From Catenuloplanes indicus (GTDB taxonomy: Bacteria > Actinomycetota > Actinomycetes > Mycobacteriales > Micromonosporaceae): 64,000 bases of DNA. The position numbers and the translations under genes are program-made. Location: contig NZ_JAUSUZ010000001.1 in NCBI RefSeq assembly GCF_030813715.1, forward strand, positions 2,294,001 through 2,358,000, given 5' to 3'. Within the stretch, counting starts at the first letter, position 1. Every line of letters begins with the position of its first letter. The notes under the pieces are model-generated. The model had not been told where the DNA came from. It was given only the letters and a program-made list of their open reading frames with translations, and ran no database searches. Below are positions 40,318 to 49,624 of the stretch, one piece after another.

Positions 40318-43157
40318 CCACCTCGGCGCAAGAGCTTTGGGGCCTGCTCGCGCAGGCCGGTGACATGCCGTACGGCGCGGCGCGCATCGCGCTGACCGAG
40401 CAGGTGATCCGGCACGCGGACACGGCGGGCGATCCGGAGCTGCGGTTCGTCTCCCGCATCCACGCCACCCAGTCCTACGTGTACGGTGGCGAGCCGGCCA
40501 AGGCGTTCGTCACGTTCTCCTGGTGCCTGGCCGAGTTCGACGCCGAGCCCGCGCCGTACCACGCGAACTGGACGCACACGCTGCTCTGGTACTTCAAGAC
40601 CATGGTCAGCCAGATGACCGGCTTCCCCGAGGTCCCGCTGGACCGCGCCGCGGCGGTGCTGGACGACATGGAGCGCCGCTACCGGGAGAGCGGCCACAGC
40701 CTGCAGGCCGTCTACAAGTACCGGTACGTGCTGGCCAGGCACGTCGGCGACGCCGAGGCGACCGCGGAGTGGTACGAGCGGTGGCAGACCGCGCCGCGCG
40801 ACGAGCTGTCCGACTGCGAGGGCTGCGACCCGACCGGCAAGGCCCGCTACCTCGCCGAGCAGAAGCGGGACGAGGAGGTCGTGGCGCTGGCCGAGCCGGT
40901 GCTGGCCGGCCGCCTGACCTGCACCGAGCAGCCGCAGAACATACTGGCCGCGCTGATGGTGCCGTACGTGCGGACCGGCCGCCTGGACGCCGCGGTGGAC
41001 GCGCACCGCCGGGCGTACGGCCTGGTCCGGTCCAGTCTCGCGGACCTCGGCGACATCGGCGACCACATCGAGTTCTGCGCCCGCACCGGCAACGAGCACC
41101 GCGGCCTGGAGATCCTTCAGCGGCACATCGACTGGCTGGACCGCGCGCCGTCGCCGGCCTCGGCCATGTCGTTCGCATCCGCGTCCGCGCTGCTGCTGCG
41201 CCGGGCCACCGCGCTCGGCCACGGCGACACCGTGGTGCACCGCACCGGGCACGACGACACCACGGTCGCGGCGCTCGCGGACGAGCTGACCGACCGGGCG
41301 CGCGCGATCGCGGCCCGGTTCGACGCCCGCAACGGCACCACCCGGCAGTCCCGCCGCGTCGAGGAACTGCTCACCGCGGAGCCGTTCGACGTGGTGCTGC
41401 CGCTCTCCCCCAGTTCCCGCGCGGCCGCGCCGGTCACACCGGTGCCGCCGCGCCCGGCGCCGCCCGCGCCCGAGGTGCCGGCCGAGGCGAGCGCGGAGCA
41501 ACTGCTCACGCTGGCCGAGGAGGCGGAGGACGCGGATCTCGACGCAGGCCCGATCCTGGCGTCCTTCGACGCGCGCTTCCCGGACCCGGCCGCGCTCGGC
41601 CCCGCGCTCGCCGCGAAACGCGAGGAGCTGCGCGGCGGCCAGCACTGGCACGCACGCGACGGCGAGGCCGCGGTGACCGCCTGGGACCGCGCCGCGGAGC
41701 TGTACACGGAGGCCGGTGACGACGGCCAGTCCGTCGCGTTGGCGAGCCGCGCCGGCGTGGCCCGGCTGCTGCTCGGCGACGAGTCCGGCGCGGCCGCGGT
41801 GGAGCGCGAGGTCGCCTTCCGCGACCAGCACGGCGGCACGCCGCGCGAGGTGGCGAGCGCCTGGTCCCGGCTGGCGATGCGGCACATGACGGCCGGCGAC
41901 GCGGATGCGGCCGCCACCGCGCAGGAGCGCGCGGACACCGCGCTGGCCGAGGTGGACGATCCGCGCATGCACGCGCGGTACGCGCTGCGCCGCGCGCAGA
42001 TCGCGGCCGGTGGGCACCGGCACGAGGAGGCCGCGGAGGCGGTCGGCCGCGCGCTGATCTTCTACCGCGAGCACGGCCCGGCCGACCAGCTGGCCGGCGC
42101 GCTGCTGCTGGCCGGGCAGCTGTCGACCGAGCCGGAGCCGGCGCTGGCCTTCTTCGACGAGGTCCTGTCGCTCGGCGACCCGGACACGGTGATCAACGGA
42201 CGGCTCGGCCGGGCGAACGCGCTGATGCGCCTGGAGCGCCCGGCCGAGGCGGTACCGGAGCTGATCGAGGTCGTGGCGCTGCTGACCGAGCGGGACATGC
42301 CGCCGGCCGCGGCCGCGGTCCGGCGTGACCTGGCCGAGGCGTACCAGGCGGCCGGCCGGCTCACCGAGTCCGCCGAGGTGGCCGAGGAGGCGCTGTCCGA
42401 GCTGCGCCGGCTCGGCGACGACAGCCGGGCGGACGACGCGCAGCTGCTGCTGGCGAACACGTACCGGCAGCTCGGCGAGGACAAGATCGCGCTGGTGCAC
42501 TACGAGGCGCTGATCGAGCGGATGACCGAGCTGGAGAACTACGCCGGCCGCGGCCAGATCCGGGAGTACGCGGCGGAGACACTGTACCGCTCGGACCGGG
42601 ACGAGGAGGCCGCGGAGCGGTTCGGTGAGGCCGCCGACGACTTCCACCGGGACGGCAACCTGCTGGGCGAGCTGCGCGTGCTTCGCCGCCGCGTCGCGGC
42701 GCTGCACTTCGCGGACGAGCCGGAGGAGGCGGTGGAGACGGTCGCGCTGGCCCGGCGGCGCGACGCCGAGCTGCCCGCCGACGCGGACGGTCACCCGCAG
42801 GTCGTCTGGGAGCGGCACATGCTCGGCTGGGAGGCCGGCCGGGTTCTGATGTCCCGCGGCCGCTACGCCGACGCGATCCCGTACCTGGCCGGCGCGGCCG
42901 CCGCGCTCCGCGGGATCGGCGCGCTCCAGGAGGCCGACAACCTGGCCGGCATGCACGCCGAGGCGCTGTTCCGCTCCGGCGATCCGGCCGCGGCCGAGCC
43001 GGTCCTCCGCGGGGTCCTGGACGAGCGGCCCTCCGACGCCGACCCGGCGGCCTCGCAGCTCCCGGCCGCGCTGCTGGCCGAGGTGCTGGACGCGCTGGAC
43101 CGCAAGGAGGAGGCCGCCGCGCTCCGCGACCGCTACGGCATCACCGGCCGGGACTGA
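40314..43157 (+). CDS. Large TPR protein coupled to HSP90
   Basis: This 947-residue soluble protein consists almost entirely of helical repeats. Residues about 1-370 form divergent TPR/HEAT-like helices with a DCEGCDPTGK motif; a Pro/Ala hinge lies at about 375-395 (VTPVPPRPAPPAPEVP). Residues about 430-930 are clear TPRs (for example EAVPELIEVVALLTERDMPP, LAEAYQAAGRLTESAEVAEE and LLLANTYRQLGEDKIALVHY). There is no signal peptide, membrane helix or enzyme motif. The start ATG overlaps the HSP90 stop (ATGA), so translation is coupled. In eukaryotes TPR proteins act as HSP90 co-chaperones via a C-terminal EEVD; bacterial HSP90 here ends GSGDPE, so binding would need a different mode. A client adaptor role is inference. 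Confidence 0.88.
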   Translation: MTTSAQELWGLLAQAGDMPYGAARIALTEQVIRHADTAGDPELRFVSRIHATQSYVYGGEPAKAFVTFSWCLAEFDAEPAPYHANWTHTLLWYFKTMVSQMTGFPEVPLDRAAAVLDDMERRYRESGHSLQAVYKYRYVLARHVGDAEATAEWYERWQTAPRDELSDCEGCDPTGKARYLAEQKRDEEVVALAEPVLAGRLTCTEQPQNILAALMVPYVRTGRLDAAVDAHRRAYGLVRSSLADLGDIGDHIEFCARTGNEHRGLEILQRHIDWLDRAPSPASAMSFASASALLLRRATALGHGDTVVHRTGHDDTTVAALADELTDRARAIAARFDARNGTTRQSRRVEELLTAEPFDVVLPLSPSSRAAAPVTPVPPRPAPPAPEVPAEASAEQLLTLAEEAEDADLDAGPILASFDARFPDPAALGPALAAKREELRGGQHWHARDGEAAVTAWDRAAELYTEAGDDGQSVALASRAGVARLLLGDESGAAAVEREVAFRDQHGGTPREVASAWSRLAMRHMTAGDADAAATAQERADTALAEVDDPRMHARYALRRAQIAAGGHRHEEAAEAVGRALIFYREHGPADQLAGALLLAGQLSTEPEPALAFFDEVLSLGDPDTVINGRLGRANALMRLERPAEAVPELIEVVALLTERDMPPAAAAVRRDLAEAYQAAGRLTESAEVAEEALSELRRLGDDSRADDAQLLLANTYRQLGEDKIALVHYEALIERMTELENYAGRGQIREYAAETLYRSDRDEEAAERFGEAADDFHRDGNLLGELRVLRRRVAALHFADEPEEAVETVALARRRDAELPADADGHPQVVWERHMLGWEAGRVLMSRGRYADAIPYLAGAAAALRGIGALQEADNLAGMHAEALFRSGDPAAAEPVLRGVLDERPSDADPAASQLPAALLAEVLDALDRKEEAAALRDRYGITGRD

Positions 43158-43161
43158 CCAC

Positions 43162-43191
43162 CGGGCCGGGCGGCTCCAGCTGCCCGGCCCG
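43162..43191 (+). terminator. Hairpin ending the HSP90-TPR operon
   Basis: CGGGCCGGGC (43162-43171) pairs with GCCCGGCCCG (43182-43191) across a 10-nt loop, 4 nt after the TPR stop codon. Confidence 0.7.
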
Positions 43192-43231
43192 CATCAGCTC
43201 GGCGTCGGGCGGTGGGTCACCCGGCAGAAGA

Positions 43232-43264
43232 GAGCGGCGCCGTCCGGGGTGGACGGCGCCGCTC
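43232..43264 (-). terminator. 14-bp perfect hairpin after the gene at 43277
   Basis: GAGCGGCGCCGTCC (43232-43245) pairs with GGACGGCGCCGCTC (43251-43264), 5-nt loop, 12 nt downstream of the minus-strand stop. Confidence 0.75.
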
Positions 43265-43276
43265 GTGTCAGGTGGT

Positions 43277-44509
43277 CTAGCGGGTGACGCGGATGCGGAT
43301 GACGTCGAGGGCCGGCGTCTGGTTGGCGCGCTCCATCATCGGGATGCGGTGCGAGCCGTCTCCGGCCCAGACCGCGCACTGTGCGGTGCCGGTGGCCGGC
43401 ATACCGGTGACGTTGATGGTGACCGTGTCGGGCCGGCGGCCGCCGGCGCCGTCCTCGGTGGCGACGAAGAACGCGGGCGCCGGTGCCGGGTCCGGGGCCT
43501 CGTTCGTGTTCGGCAGCATCCGGCACGCGGTGTGGAAGTGACCGCGGACCAGGCCCTCGTCGGTCAGGAACGAACTCTCCAGGTAGTAGCCGCCGGCCGC
43601 GGCGCCGAGGAACCGGTCGCGGACCAGGTTGCGCGTGCTGACCTGCAGCTGGAACTGCTGGCCGACCCGGACCCGCTCCGGCGACCGGGTGATCAGCAGC
43701 GACGGGTTGTTCGCGGCCGTGCCGACCTCGCCGAACTCGGTGTCGACGCAGCGGTTGCCCTCCTGGAAGCCGGTGTGCGGCTGCAGGTCGGAGGAGCCGC
43801 AGTCGTCGCCCAGGATGTCCAGCCCGTTCGTACCGTCACCGGCCTGGCCGTTGCCGTTGTTGTTGCCGTTGCCGTTGTTGCCGGTCGCGACCGGCGTCGG
43901 CGTGATGCCGGTGGTCACCAGCGTGCAGTCGGCCAGCACCTCGAGCCCGGTGGGCTTCTGCGCCACCCGGCCGATCGCGATCGCGATCCGGTCGATGGTG
44001 GCGATCCGCTTGCTCTTCAGCGGGCCGAGGATCGCGTTGTTGACGAAGTTCGGGCCGCCCTGGCCCTGCGTGTCCTTGAGCCGCTTGTTCGCCTCGTCGA
44101 TCTGGGTCTGCAGCAGCGCCAGGTTACGGTCGACCTCGGCCTTGGCCCGGGCCGGCACGGTGCCGAGCTTGTCCGCCACGGACGGGCAGCTGATCGTGTT
44201 CGACGAGACCGGCGCCGGGCTGGCCGGACAGGCCGGGACCTGACCGTCACCCCAGTGGTTGCGCACGGTCCGGCCGTTCTGCTGGGTGGTGGTCGTGTCC
44301 GCGCCACCGGGCGCGCGGCCGTCCGGCGCCGCCTTGCCGCAGTTCTGCGAGACCGGTCGCGGCTTCCGTGGATTCCAGGTGCCCGCGTTGGCGAATGTGG
44401 TGACCGCGAGACCGCCGCCGAAAACCGCTACCGCGGCCACCGCGGCAACGATCCATTTCCTGCGCCGCAATGCGACGCCTATGCCTGCCCCGCGCCCCGA
44501 CCTGCGCAC
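43277..44509 (-). CDS. Secreted or membrane-anchored protein, function unknown
   Basis: The 410-residue protein starts at GTG 44507-44509 (MRRSGRGAGIGVALRRRKWI) with a basic N-terminus and a hydrophobic helix at about 20-40 (VAAVAAVAVFGGGLAVTTFA), so it is exported or anchored. An Asn/Gly stretch (NNGNGNNNGNGQAGDG, about 213-228) splits a helical N-terminal half (EVDRNLALLQTQIDEANKRL) from a beta-rich C-terminal half with several cysteines. I recall similar secreted proteins in other filamentous actinomycetes, but I cannot give a function. The upstream control region has a good promoter and an 18-bp palindrome, so it is likely regulated. A strong terminator follows. Confidence 0.75.
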   Translation of the reverse strand: MRRSGRGAGIGVALRRRKWIVAAVAAVAVFGGGLAVTTFANAGTWNPRKPRPVSQNCGKAAPDGRAPGGADTTTTQQNGRTVRNHWGDGQVPACPASPAPVSSNTISCPSVADKLGTVPARAKAEVDRNLALLQTQIDEANKRLKDTQGQGGPNFVNNAILGPLKSKRIATIDRIAIAIGRVAQKPTGLEVLADCTLVTTGITPTPVATGNNGNGNNNGNGQAGDGTNGLDILGDDCGSSDLQPHTGFQEGNRCVDTEFGEVGTAANNPSLLITRSPERVRVGQQFQLQVSTRNLVRDRFLGAAAGGYYLESSFLTDEGLVRGHFHTACRMLPNTNEAPDPAPAPAFFVATEDGAGGRRPDTVTINVTGMPATGTAQCAVWAGDGSHRIPMMERANQTPALDVIRIRVTR

Positions 44510-44826
44510 TGTGCACCATCCCCAAACCGTCGCTGACCTGCAGATCCTGCAGGGCCTGAGCGATCCTCAAAGATTCCTTTGAGCAAGTTAGAAGTCGCGT
44601 TCGGGCAGCGTCAAGCGGGCCGGAAAAACAATGGAAATCCACAGTCGGACTTTAAGAAAACTTATGTTCCGCATAGCGACCCGGTGGGTTAATCCATTCG
44701 GGGGATCGGGCATGGTTCAACGCACCCGTAGAAATTTTTGTGAATTTGCGCGGACACCGGCGCTCGGTCGACCCTACCCGCCGGTCATCGGCGGGGAACA
44801 GCCGATTCATCCATATCGGTGATACT
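44510..44826. other. 317-bp intergenic control region, partly AT-rich
   Basis: No gene is seen. It is the 5' region of the secreted protein at 43277-44509 and the 3' flank of the amidohydrolase. Near the start lies CCTGCAGATCCTGCAGG (nested inverted repeats, about 44538-44554). The part from about 44620 to 44750 is much richer in A and T than the rest of the window (for example TTTAAGAAAACTTATG), which suggests DNA of different origin or a binding region for a nucleoid protein. Confidence 0.5.
44566..44614 (-). promoter_or_regulatory. Promoter and palindromic operator of the gene at 43277
   Basis: On the complement, TTGACG (44609-44614), an 18-bp spacer and TAACTT (44585-44590) form a promoter. 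Directly after the -10 is the inverted repeat CTCAAAGATTCCTTTGAG (44566-44583; 7-bp arms, 4-bp centre), which would cover the transcription start. The layout fits repression by an unknown DNA-binding protein. Confidence 0.55.
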
Positions 44827-46443
44827 TCAGTCCGCGCTGAACACCAGCTCGCCGCCCACGTAGGTGCGGCGCACGCGGGTCAGCGCGATCTCCGCGGCCG
44901 GCCGTGCGAACGGGTCGCGGTCGAGCACCGCCAGGTCCGCGAACAACCCCGGCGCGATCCGCCCGGTGGAGTCACGATGACACACGAACGCACTGCCTTC
45001 CGTGTACGCGGTCAGAAAGTCACCGAGCGTCAGCGCCTGCGCCGGCAGGAACGGGCGGTCCACCGGCTCGCCCGGCGCGGTCCGGTTCACCGCCACGTGT
45101 GCGGCCAGCATCGGGTCCGGGCTGCTGACCATCCAGTCGCTGCCGGCCGCCAGCCGCGCCCCGGCGTCGCGCAGACCGGCGAACGGGTACTGCCGCGCGG
45201 CCAGCACCGGGTCCAGGAACGGGATGGTCAGCTCGTCCATCTGCGGCTCGTGGCACGCCCAGAGCGCCTGGAGGTTCGCGGTCACGTCCAGCGCCGCGAA
45301 CCGATCAAAATCATCCGGGTGTACGACCTGGAGGTGCGCGAGCTGGTGCCGGTTCCCGCGCGGCCCGTTCGCGACGCGGGCCGCCTCGATCGCGTCCAGC
45401 GCCTCGCGCACCGCCCGGTCGCCCAGCGCGTGCAGGTGCACCTGGAAGTCCTCCGCGTCCAGCCGCGTCACGTACTCCTTGAGCAGCGCCGGGTCGACGA
45501 AGCTGAGCCCGGCGTTCGCGGTCGCGCCACCGCATGCGTCCCGGTAGGGCAGGCTCATCGCGGCCGTGAAGTTCTCCGCGACGCCGTCCTGCATGATCTT
45601 GACGGTCCGTGCCGTGAACCGGCCGGCCGTGCCGCGCCGCGCGCGCAGCTCGGCCAGCTGGTCGAGGCCGCGGTCCCGCTCCCACCAGAGCGCGCCGCCG
45701 ACCCGGGCCCGGAGCGCACCGTTCGCCGCGGCCCGCAGATACACCGGGAGCAGGTCGCGGTGCCCGTGCAGGCCGGGGCCGACCCAGGCGTCCTGCCAGC
45801 CGGTCACGCCGTACGAGAAGAGCACTTCCTGGGCCGCGCGCAGCCCGGCGTCCAGCTCCGCGTCGGTGGCCGCCGGAACATGCCGCCCGACCAGGTCGGC
45901 CGCGCCCTCGTGCAGCGTGCCGGACGGGTGGCCGTCCGGTTCGCGCTCGATCCGGCCGTCCACCGGGTCCGGCGTGGACCGCCCGATCCCGGCCAGCTCC
46001 AGCGCGCGCGTGTTGACCCACGCGCCGTGCGAGTCCCGGTTCGGCAGGTAGACCGGCCGGTCCGCCACGATCGCGTCCAGCGCCTGCCGGGTCGGGGTGC
46101 CGCCCGGGAACGCCTCCATCGACCAGCCGCCACCGATGATCCAGTCCAGGTCCGGGTGCGCCGCGGCGTACCGCCGGACGGTCCTGAGGTATTCGTCCGC
46201 GCTGTCGAGGGACGCGAGGTCGCAGCGCAGCAGCTGCACGCCGGCGGCGATCGGGTGCACGTGCGCGTCCTGGAAACCGGGCATCAGCAGGCCGCCGTCC
46301 AGGTCGACGGTCTCCCGGCCGGTCAGCCCGTCGCCGACCGCGATGATCCGCTCGCCGTCGACCGCCACGTCCGCGCGCCGCGCGCGTCCTCCGGCGAAGA
46401 CCGTTCCGTTGGTGAAGACCAGATCGTGCGTCACGCGCTGCAT
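44827..46443 (-). CDS. YtcJ-like metal-dependent amidohydrolase
   Basis: The 538-residue protein is an amidohydrolase-superfamily enzyme of the YtcJ group: N-terminal beta sandwich (DLVFTNGTVFAGGRARRADV), metal motif MPGFQDAHVHP (about 54-64), a mid-barrel VKIMQDGVAENFTAAM segment with the bridging position, HLHALGDRAV and HLQVVHPDDFDRF carrying His ligands, and GSDWMVSSPDPM with the catalytic Asp. Such enzymes hydrolyse C-N bonds, for example in N-acyl amino acids or cyclic amides; substrate unknown. Start ATG 46441-46443. It lies 71 bp after the chemoreceptor gene on the same strand, with a 20-bp stem-loop between that ends 11 nt before this start codon and could control read-through. Confidence 0.88.
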   Translation of the reverse strand: MQRVTHDLVFTNGTVFAGGRARRADVAVDGERIIAVGDGLTGRETVDLDGGLLMPGFQDAHVHPIAAGVQLLRCDLASLDSADEYLRTVRRYAAAHPDLDWIIGGGWSMEAFPGGTPTRQALDAIVADRPVYLPNRDSHGAWVNTRALELAGIGRSTPDPVDGRIEREPDGHPSGTLHEGAADLVGRHVPAATDAELDAGLRAAQEVLFSYGVTGWQDAWVGPGLHGHRDLLPVYLRAAANGALRARVGGALWWERDRGLDQLAELRARRGTAGRFTARTVKIMQDGVAENFTAAMSLPYRDACGGATANAGLSFVDPALLKEYVTRLDAEDFQVHLHALGDRAVREALDAIEAARVANGPRGNRHQLAHLQVVHPDDFDRFAALDVTANLQALWACHEPQMDELTIPFLDPVLAARQYPFAGLRDAGARLAAGSDWMVSSPDPMLAAHVAVNRTAPGEPVDRPFLPAQALTLGDFLTAYTEGSAFVCHRDSTGRIAPGLFADLAVLDRDPFARPAAEIALTRVRRTYVGGELVFSAD

Positions 46444-46454
46444 GATGCCCTAGA

Positions 46455-46516
46455 AGAGCCGGTATCGACGTGGGATGCCGGGCCACGGCTGCGACCCCCA
46501 CGTCGATACCGGCTCT
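46455..46516 (-). terminator. 20-bp perfect stem-loop between chemoreceptor and amidohydrolase
   Basis: The arms 46455-46474 and 46497-46516 (starting AGAGCCGGTATCGACGTGGG) are exact inverted repeats around a 22-nt loop. One arm overlaps the chemoreceptor stop codon (46515-46517); the other ends 11 nt before the amidohydrolase start codon, covering its expected ribosome site. It may be a terminator, an attenuator or a translation-masking hairpin. Confidence 0.65.
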
Positions 46517-48104
46517 ACACCCGGAACGTGGCCACCAGGCTCTGCAGTTCGCCGGACATCCGGGCCAGCTCCTCGGACGCGCGCTGCGAGTCGCCGACGC
46601 TCTCCGAGGTCAGCCGCGCCGCGGTGGCCAGCGCCTCGATGCCGGCGTTGATCTCACTGATCCCGCCCGCGGCCTCGGCGACGCCGCGGTTCATCTCGCT
46701 GGTGGTCGCGGTCTGCTCCTCCACCGCGGACGCGATCGTGGTCTGGTAGTCGCTGATCCGCGCGATGACCTCGCTGATCTCGCCGATCGCGGTGATCACG
46801 GTCTCGGTGTCGGCCTGGGTCGCAGCCACCCGCGAGCTGATGCTCTCGGTCGCCCGCGCGGTCTCCTGCGCCAGGTCCTTGACCTCGCTGGCGACCACCG
46901 CGAAGCCCTTGCCGGCCTCACCGGCCCGGGCCGCCTCGATCGTAGCGTTCAGCGCCAGCAGGTTCGTCTGCTCCGCGATCGAGGTGATCAGCTTGACCAC
47001 GTTACCGATCTCCGCGCTGGACTCGCCGAGCTTCACCACGGTCCGGTTCGTCTCCTCGGCCTGGGTGACCGCGGCACCGGCCACCTGCGCGGCCTGGTTC
47101 GCGTTCTCCGAGATCTCCCGGATCGACGCACCCATCTCCTCGGAGCCGGCCGAGATGGTCTGCACGTTGCCGGTCACCTCCGCGGCCGCGGTCGACACCA
47201 CCTCCGCCTGCGCGCTGGCCTGCTCCGCGCTGCCGGCGATCTGGCTGCTGGTGGTGGACAGCTGTTCCGCGGCCGCGGCCAGCGAGTGCGACGCGCCGGT
47301 CAGCGACTCGACGGTGTTGCGCATGCCGGCCACGGCCCGGTTCAGCGCGCCGGCCATCACGCCGGCCTCGTCGCGCGAGCGCACCGGGACCTCGCCGGTC
47401 AGGTCGCCGTCCGCCATCCGCTCCAGCACGCCGGACACCTCCGCGAGCGGGCCGGTGATCCGGCGCACCACGAACACGCCGAGCAGCACGGCCAGCACGG
47501 TGCCGATCAGCCAGCAGGCCAGCATGGTGTTGCGGCCGGTGGAGTAGCTCGTGCCGGCCGCGGCCGCCTCGGACGCGCCGCTGTCCGCCTCGAACGCGGC
47601 GAGACCGTCGAACCCGGCGTTCACCGCGTCGACGGTCGGTGCCACGGCCGCCCAGGCGCGCTCGTACCCGGCGTTGTCGCTGTTCAGCGCGGCCGGGATC
47701 AGCTGCTCGTCGCGGACGTCGCCGAACGCGGTCAGGCCGTCCTGGATCGCGGCGAAGTGCTCGACCTGTGCCGCGTCCAGGCCCAGCGCCTCGTACTCGC
47801 GCAGGCCTTCGGTCAGCGTGTCGGCCGCCGCCAGCGCCGCGTCCCGCTGCTGTTCCGTGGCGGCCGGGGTGCTCGCGATGTTCATCAGCGCCAGCGAGAG
47901 GATCTGGTCGTCGAACGCGCCCTGGGCGGATGCCAGCATCTGTGACGGCTTCAGGTTCTCCTCGTAGATCGCGGTCGCGTTCTGGTTCGCGGCCCGCAGG
48001 CCGGCCAGGCCGACCACGGCCACCAGCGCGCCGGCGAGCAACGCCACGCCGAGCGCCAGACCGAATTTCACCCGGAGCCGCAAACCACCCAGCCACGCAC
48101 CCAT
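46515..48104 (-). CDS. Methyl-accepting chemotaxis protein (4HB-HAMP-MCP)
   Basis: A 529-residue receptor with transmembrane helices at about 8-30 and 190-212, an extracellular four-helix-bundle-like sensor (about 31-189, [16 protein letters not shown] as in 4HB_MCP), HAMP (about 213-266, [20 protein letters not shown]) and the signalling hairpin with [18 protein letters not shown] and [20 protein letters not shown]. It is closely similar in layout to the receptor at 21390-23027, pointing to paralogues. The start is ATG 48102-48104 ([12 protein letters not shown]), with GGGAG further upstream than ideal; GTG 48107 is equally possible. No docking pentapeptide is seen (ends LVATFRV). Ligand unknown. 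Confidence 0.92.
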   Translation of the reverse strand: MGAWLGGLRLRVKFGLALGVALLAGALVAVVGLAGLRAANQNATAIYEENLKPSQMLASAQGAFDDQILSLALMNIASTPAATEQQRDAALAAADTLTEGLREYEALGLDAAQVEHFAAIQDGLTAFGDVRDEQLIPAALNSDNAGYERAWAAVAPTVDAVNAGFDGLAAFEADSGASEAAAAGTSYSTGRNTMLACWLIGTVLAVLLGVFVVRRITGPLAEVSGVLERMADGDLTGEVPVRSRDEAGVMAGALNRAVAGMRNTVESLTGASHSLAAAAEQLSTTSSQIAGSAEQASAQAEVVSTAAAEVTGNVQTISAGSEEMGASIREISENANQAAQVAGAAVTQAEETNRTVVKLGESSAEIGNVVKLITSIAEQTNLLALNATIEAARAGEAGKGFAVVASEVKDLAQETARATESISSRVAATQADTETVITAIGEISEVIARISDYQTTIASAVEEQTATTSEMNRGVAEAAGGISEINAGIEALATAARLTSESVGDSQRASEELARMSGELQSLVATFRV

Positions 48105-48223
48105 CACCGACACCGCTCCCTTGCGGTCGGGGTCCCCCAGGTCGCACCTCACCAGCTCAATCGGCGTTCGACCGCGGATCGTGAGGACTCCGGGCGACGC
48201 GATGACGGCGCGATTGTGAAAGC

Positions 48224-49624
48224 ATGTGCCGCGTGCCGCACGCTCCGCTCACCGCCGCCGTCCATCGCGCCCGGGCCGCTCAGGCCGGGGGTGATCTCGT
48301 CAACGGCCGCGCGATGCTCGAGGACGTCCTCGAGGACGCGCGGCGCGCGCTGGGCAAGTCCCACGACGAGGTGCTGGACGCTGTGCTCGTGCTGGGCGAG
48401 CTGCACACCCAGGCGGACGATCCGGCCGCGGCCCGGCGCGCGCTGGAGAGCGCGTACGCGGACGGGCAGCTGAGGCTCGGCGACGAGGACGTGCGCATGC
48501 TGGCGCTGTCCGCGGCGATCGGCGCGGCCGCGGAGGAGCTGGGCAACCGGCACGAGGCGAAGCGGGCGTACCTTCGGGTCGCGAGACTCGGGCCGGGCAC
48601 GCTCGGCCCGGACCATCCGATGATCGCCCGGGCGCGCGCCTACCTGGGCGACGCGGCTCCGCCGCTTCCACGGACCGATCCGGCGGTACGGCCGGAGCCG
48701 CCGACCACGATGCTCAGCGCGCCGCCGGTGGAGCCGCCGACGACGATGCTGGGCGCGACGCCGGTGATCCAGCCGGCGCCGCCGGTGGAGCCACCGACCA
48801 CGATGCTGGGCGCGACGCCGGTGGTCCCGCCCGCGCCGCCGATGGAACCGCCGACCACGCCGCTGTACCGGGCGCAACCGCCGGTCACGCCACCGCCGGT
48901 CACGCCACCGCCGGTCACGCCGCTGCCGGAGCCGCCCACGATGCCGATGCACCAGTCGTCGGCGCCGCCGTATCAGCAGTCGCAGCAGTCCTCGGCACCG
49001 CCGTACCAGCGGTCCGGGCCACCCCATCAGTCCTCCGCGCCGCCGTACCAGCAGTCCGGGCCGCCGTACCAGCAGGGATACCCGCAGCAGTATCCCGGGC
49101 CGTCCTACCAGCAGCAGGGCTACGCCGTACCCCCGCAGCAGGTCGATCCCGGCGCGCACCCCCGGCGGAACCGGGGGCTGACCATCTCGGTCGCGGTCGC
49201 CGCGATCGCCGCCGTGATCGCGGCCGTCGTCTCCGTCACCGTGCTGATCTCCACCCGCGGCGACGACGACACGGCCGGCCCCACGCCGGAGCGGACCACC
49301 ACCGCGCCGAACGGGCCGCAGGTCGCCGGCGCGCCACCGGCCGACGTCGCGCTGACCGACGACGGCGAGGCGATCGCGCTGACCTGGACCGACCCGACGG
49401 ACGGCACGGTGTCGTTCATCGTCGCGGGCGGCCGGGCCGGCGAGGAGCTGAAGCCGATGGCGAACCTGCCCCCGGGCCGCGTCCGCTACGAGGTCAACGG
49501 GCTGAATCCGGACCTCGACTACTGCTTCACGGTCGTCGCGGTCTACGGCACGGACGCCGCCCAGGTGGCCGCGTCCGAGCAGCGCTGCACCGCGCGCAAC
49601 ACGCCCGGCGGACCGACCGGCTGA
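48224..49624 (+). CDS. Membrane protein with TPR-like head, proline-rich repeats and fibronectin-like domain
   Basis: The 466-residue protein has a helical TPR-like N-terminus (about 1-140: [25 protein letters not shown]-like repeats), then about 180 residues rich in Pro, Thr, Gln and Tyr (19-residue [12 protein letters not shown] repeats, then [18 protein letters not shown]), a membrane helix (about 318-340, [20 protein letters not shown]) and an outer fibronectin type III-like domain (about 372-455, [20 protein letters not shown]). No enzyme motif is present. ATG 48224 is preceded after 6 nt by GATTGT and has no ribosome site; GTG 48233 is an alternative. It precedes the fibronectin/MoxR operon by 182 bp and may take part in the same envelope system (inference). 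Confidence 0.72.
   Translation: MCRVPHAPLTAAVHRARAAQAGGDLVNGRAMLEDVLEDARRALGKSHDEVLDAVLVLGELHTQADDPAAARRALESAYADGQLRLGDEDVRMLALSAAIGAAAEELGNRHEAKRAYLRVARLGPGTLGPDHPMIARARAYLGDAAPPLPRTDPAVRPEPPTTMLSAPPVEPPTTMLGATPVIQPAPPVEPPTTMLGATPVVPPAPPMEPPTTPLYRAQPPVTPPPVTPPPVTPLPEPPTMPMHQSSAPPYQQSQQSSAPPYQRSGPPHQSSAPPYQQSGPPYQQGYPQQYPGPSYQQQGYAVPPQQVDPGAHPRRNRGLTISVAVAAIAAVIAAVVSVTVLISTRGDDDTAGPTPERTTTAPNGPQVAGAPPADVALTDDGEAIALTWTDPTDGTVSFIVAGGRAGEELKPMANLPPGRVRYEVNGLNPDLDYCFTVVAVYGTDAAQVAASEQRCTARNTPGGPTG
48724..48837 (+). repeat. 57-bp in-frame tandem repeat
   Basis: Two 57-bp units (48724-48780, 48781-48837) encode 19-residue repeats of the form [15 protein letters not shown] plus four variable residues; a degenerate third unit follows. 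The Thr-Thr pairs could be kinase sites, but that is a guess. Confidence 0.75.

Noticed and set aside
39147-43157. A longer 1336-codon frame ending with the TPR protein
   Set aside because: Its first 389 codons overlap HSP90 in another frame and are Arg/Gly/Pro noise; the ATGA overlap at 40314 is the proper start.
35368-43157. Reading the whole stretch as one defence island
   Set aside because: HSP90 and nucleotidyltransferase genes can occur in defence loci, but there is no nuclease, reverse transcriptase, toxin-antitoxin or mobile-element gene here, and the neighbours are stress-signalling genes.
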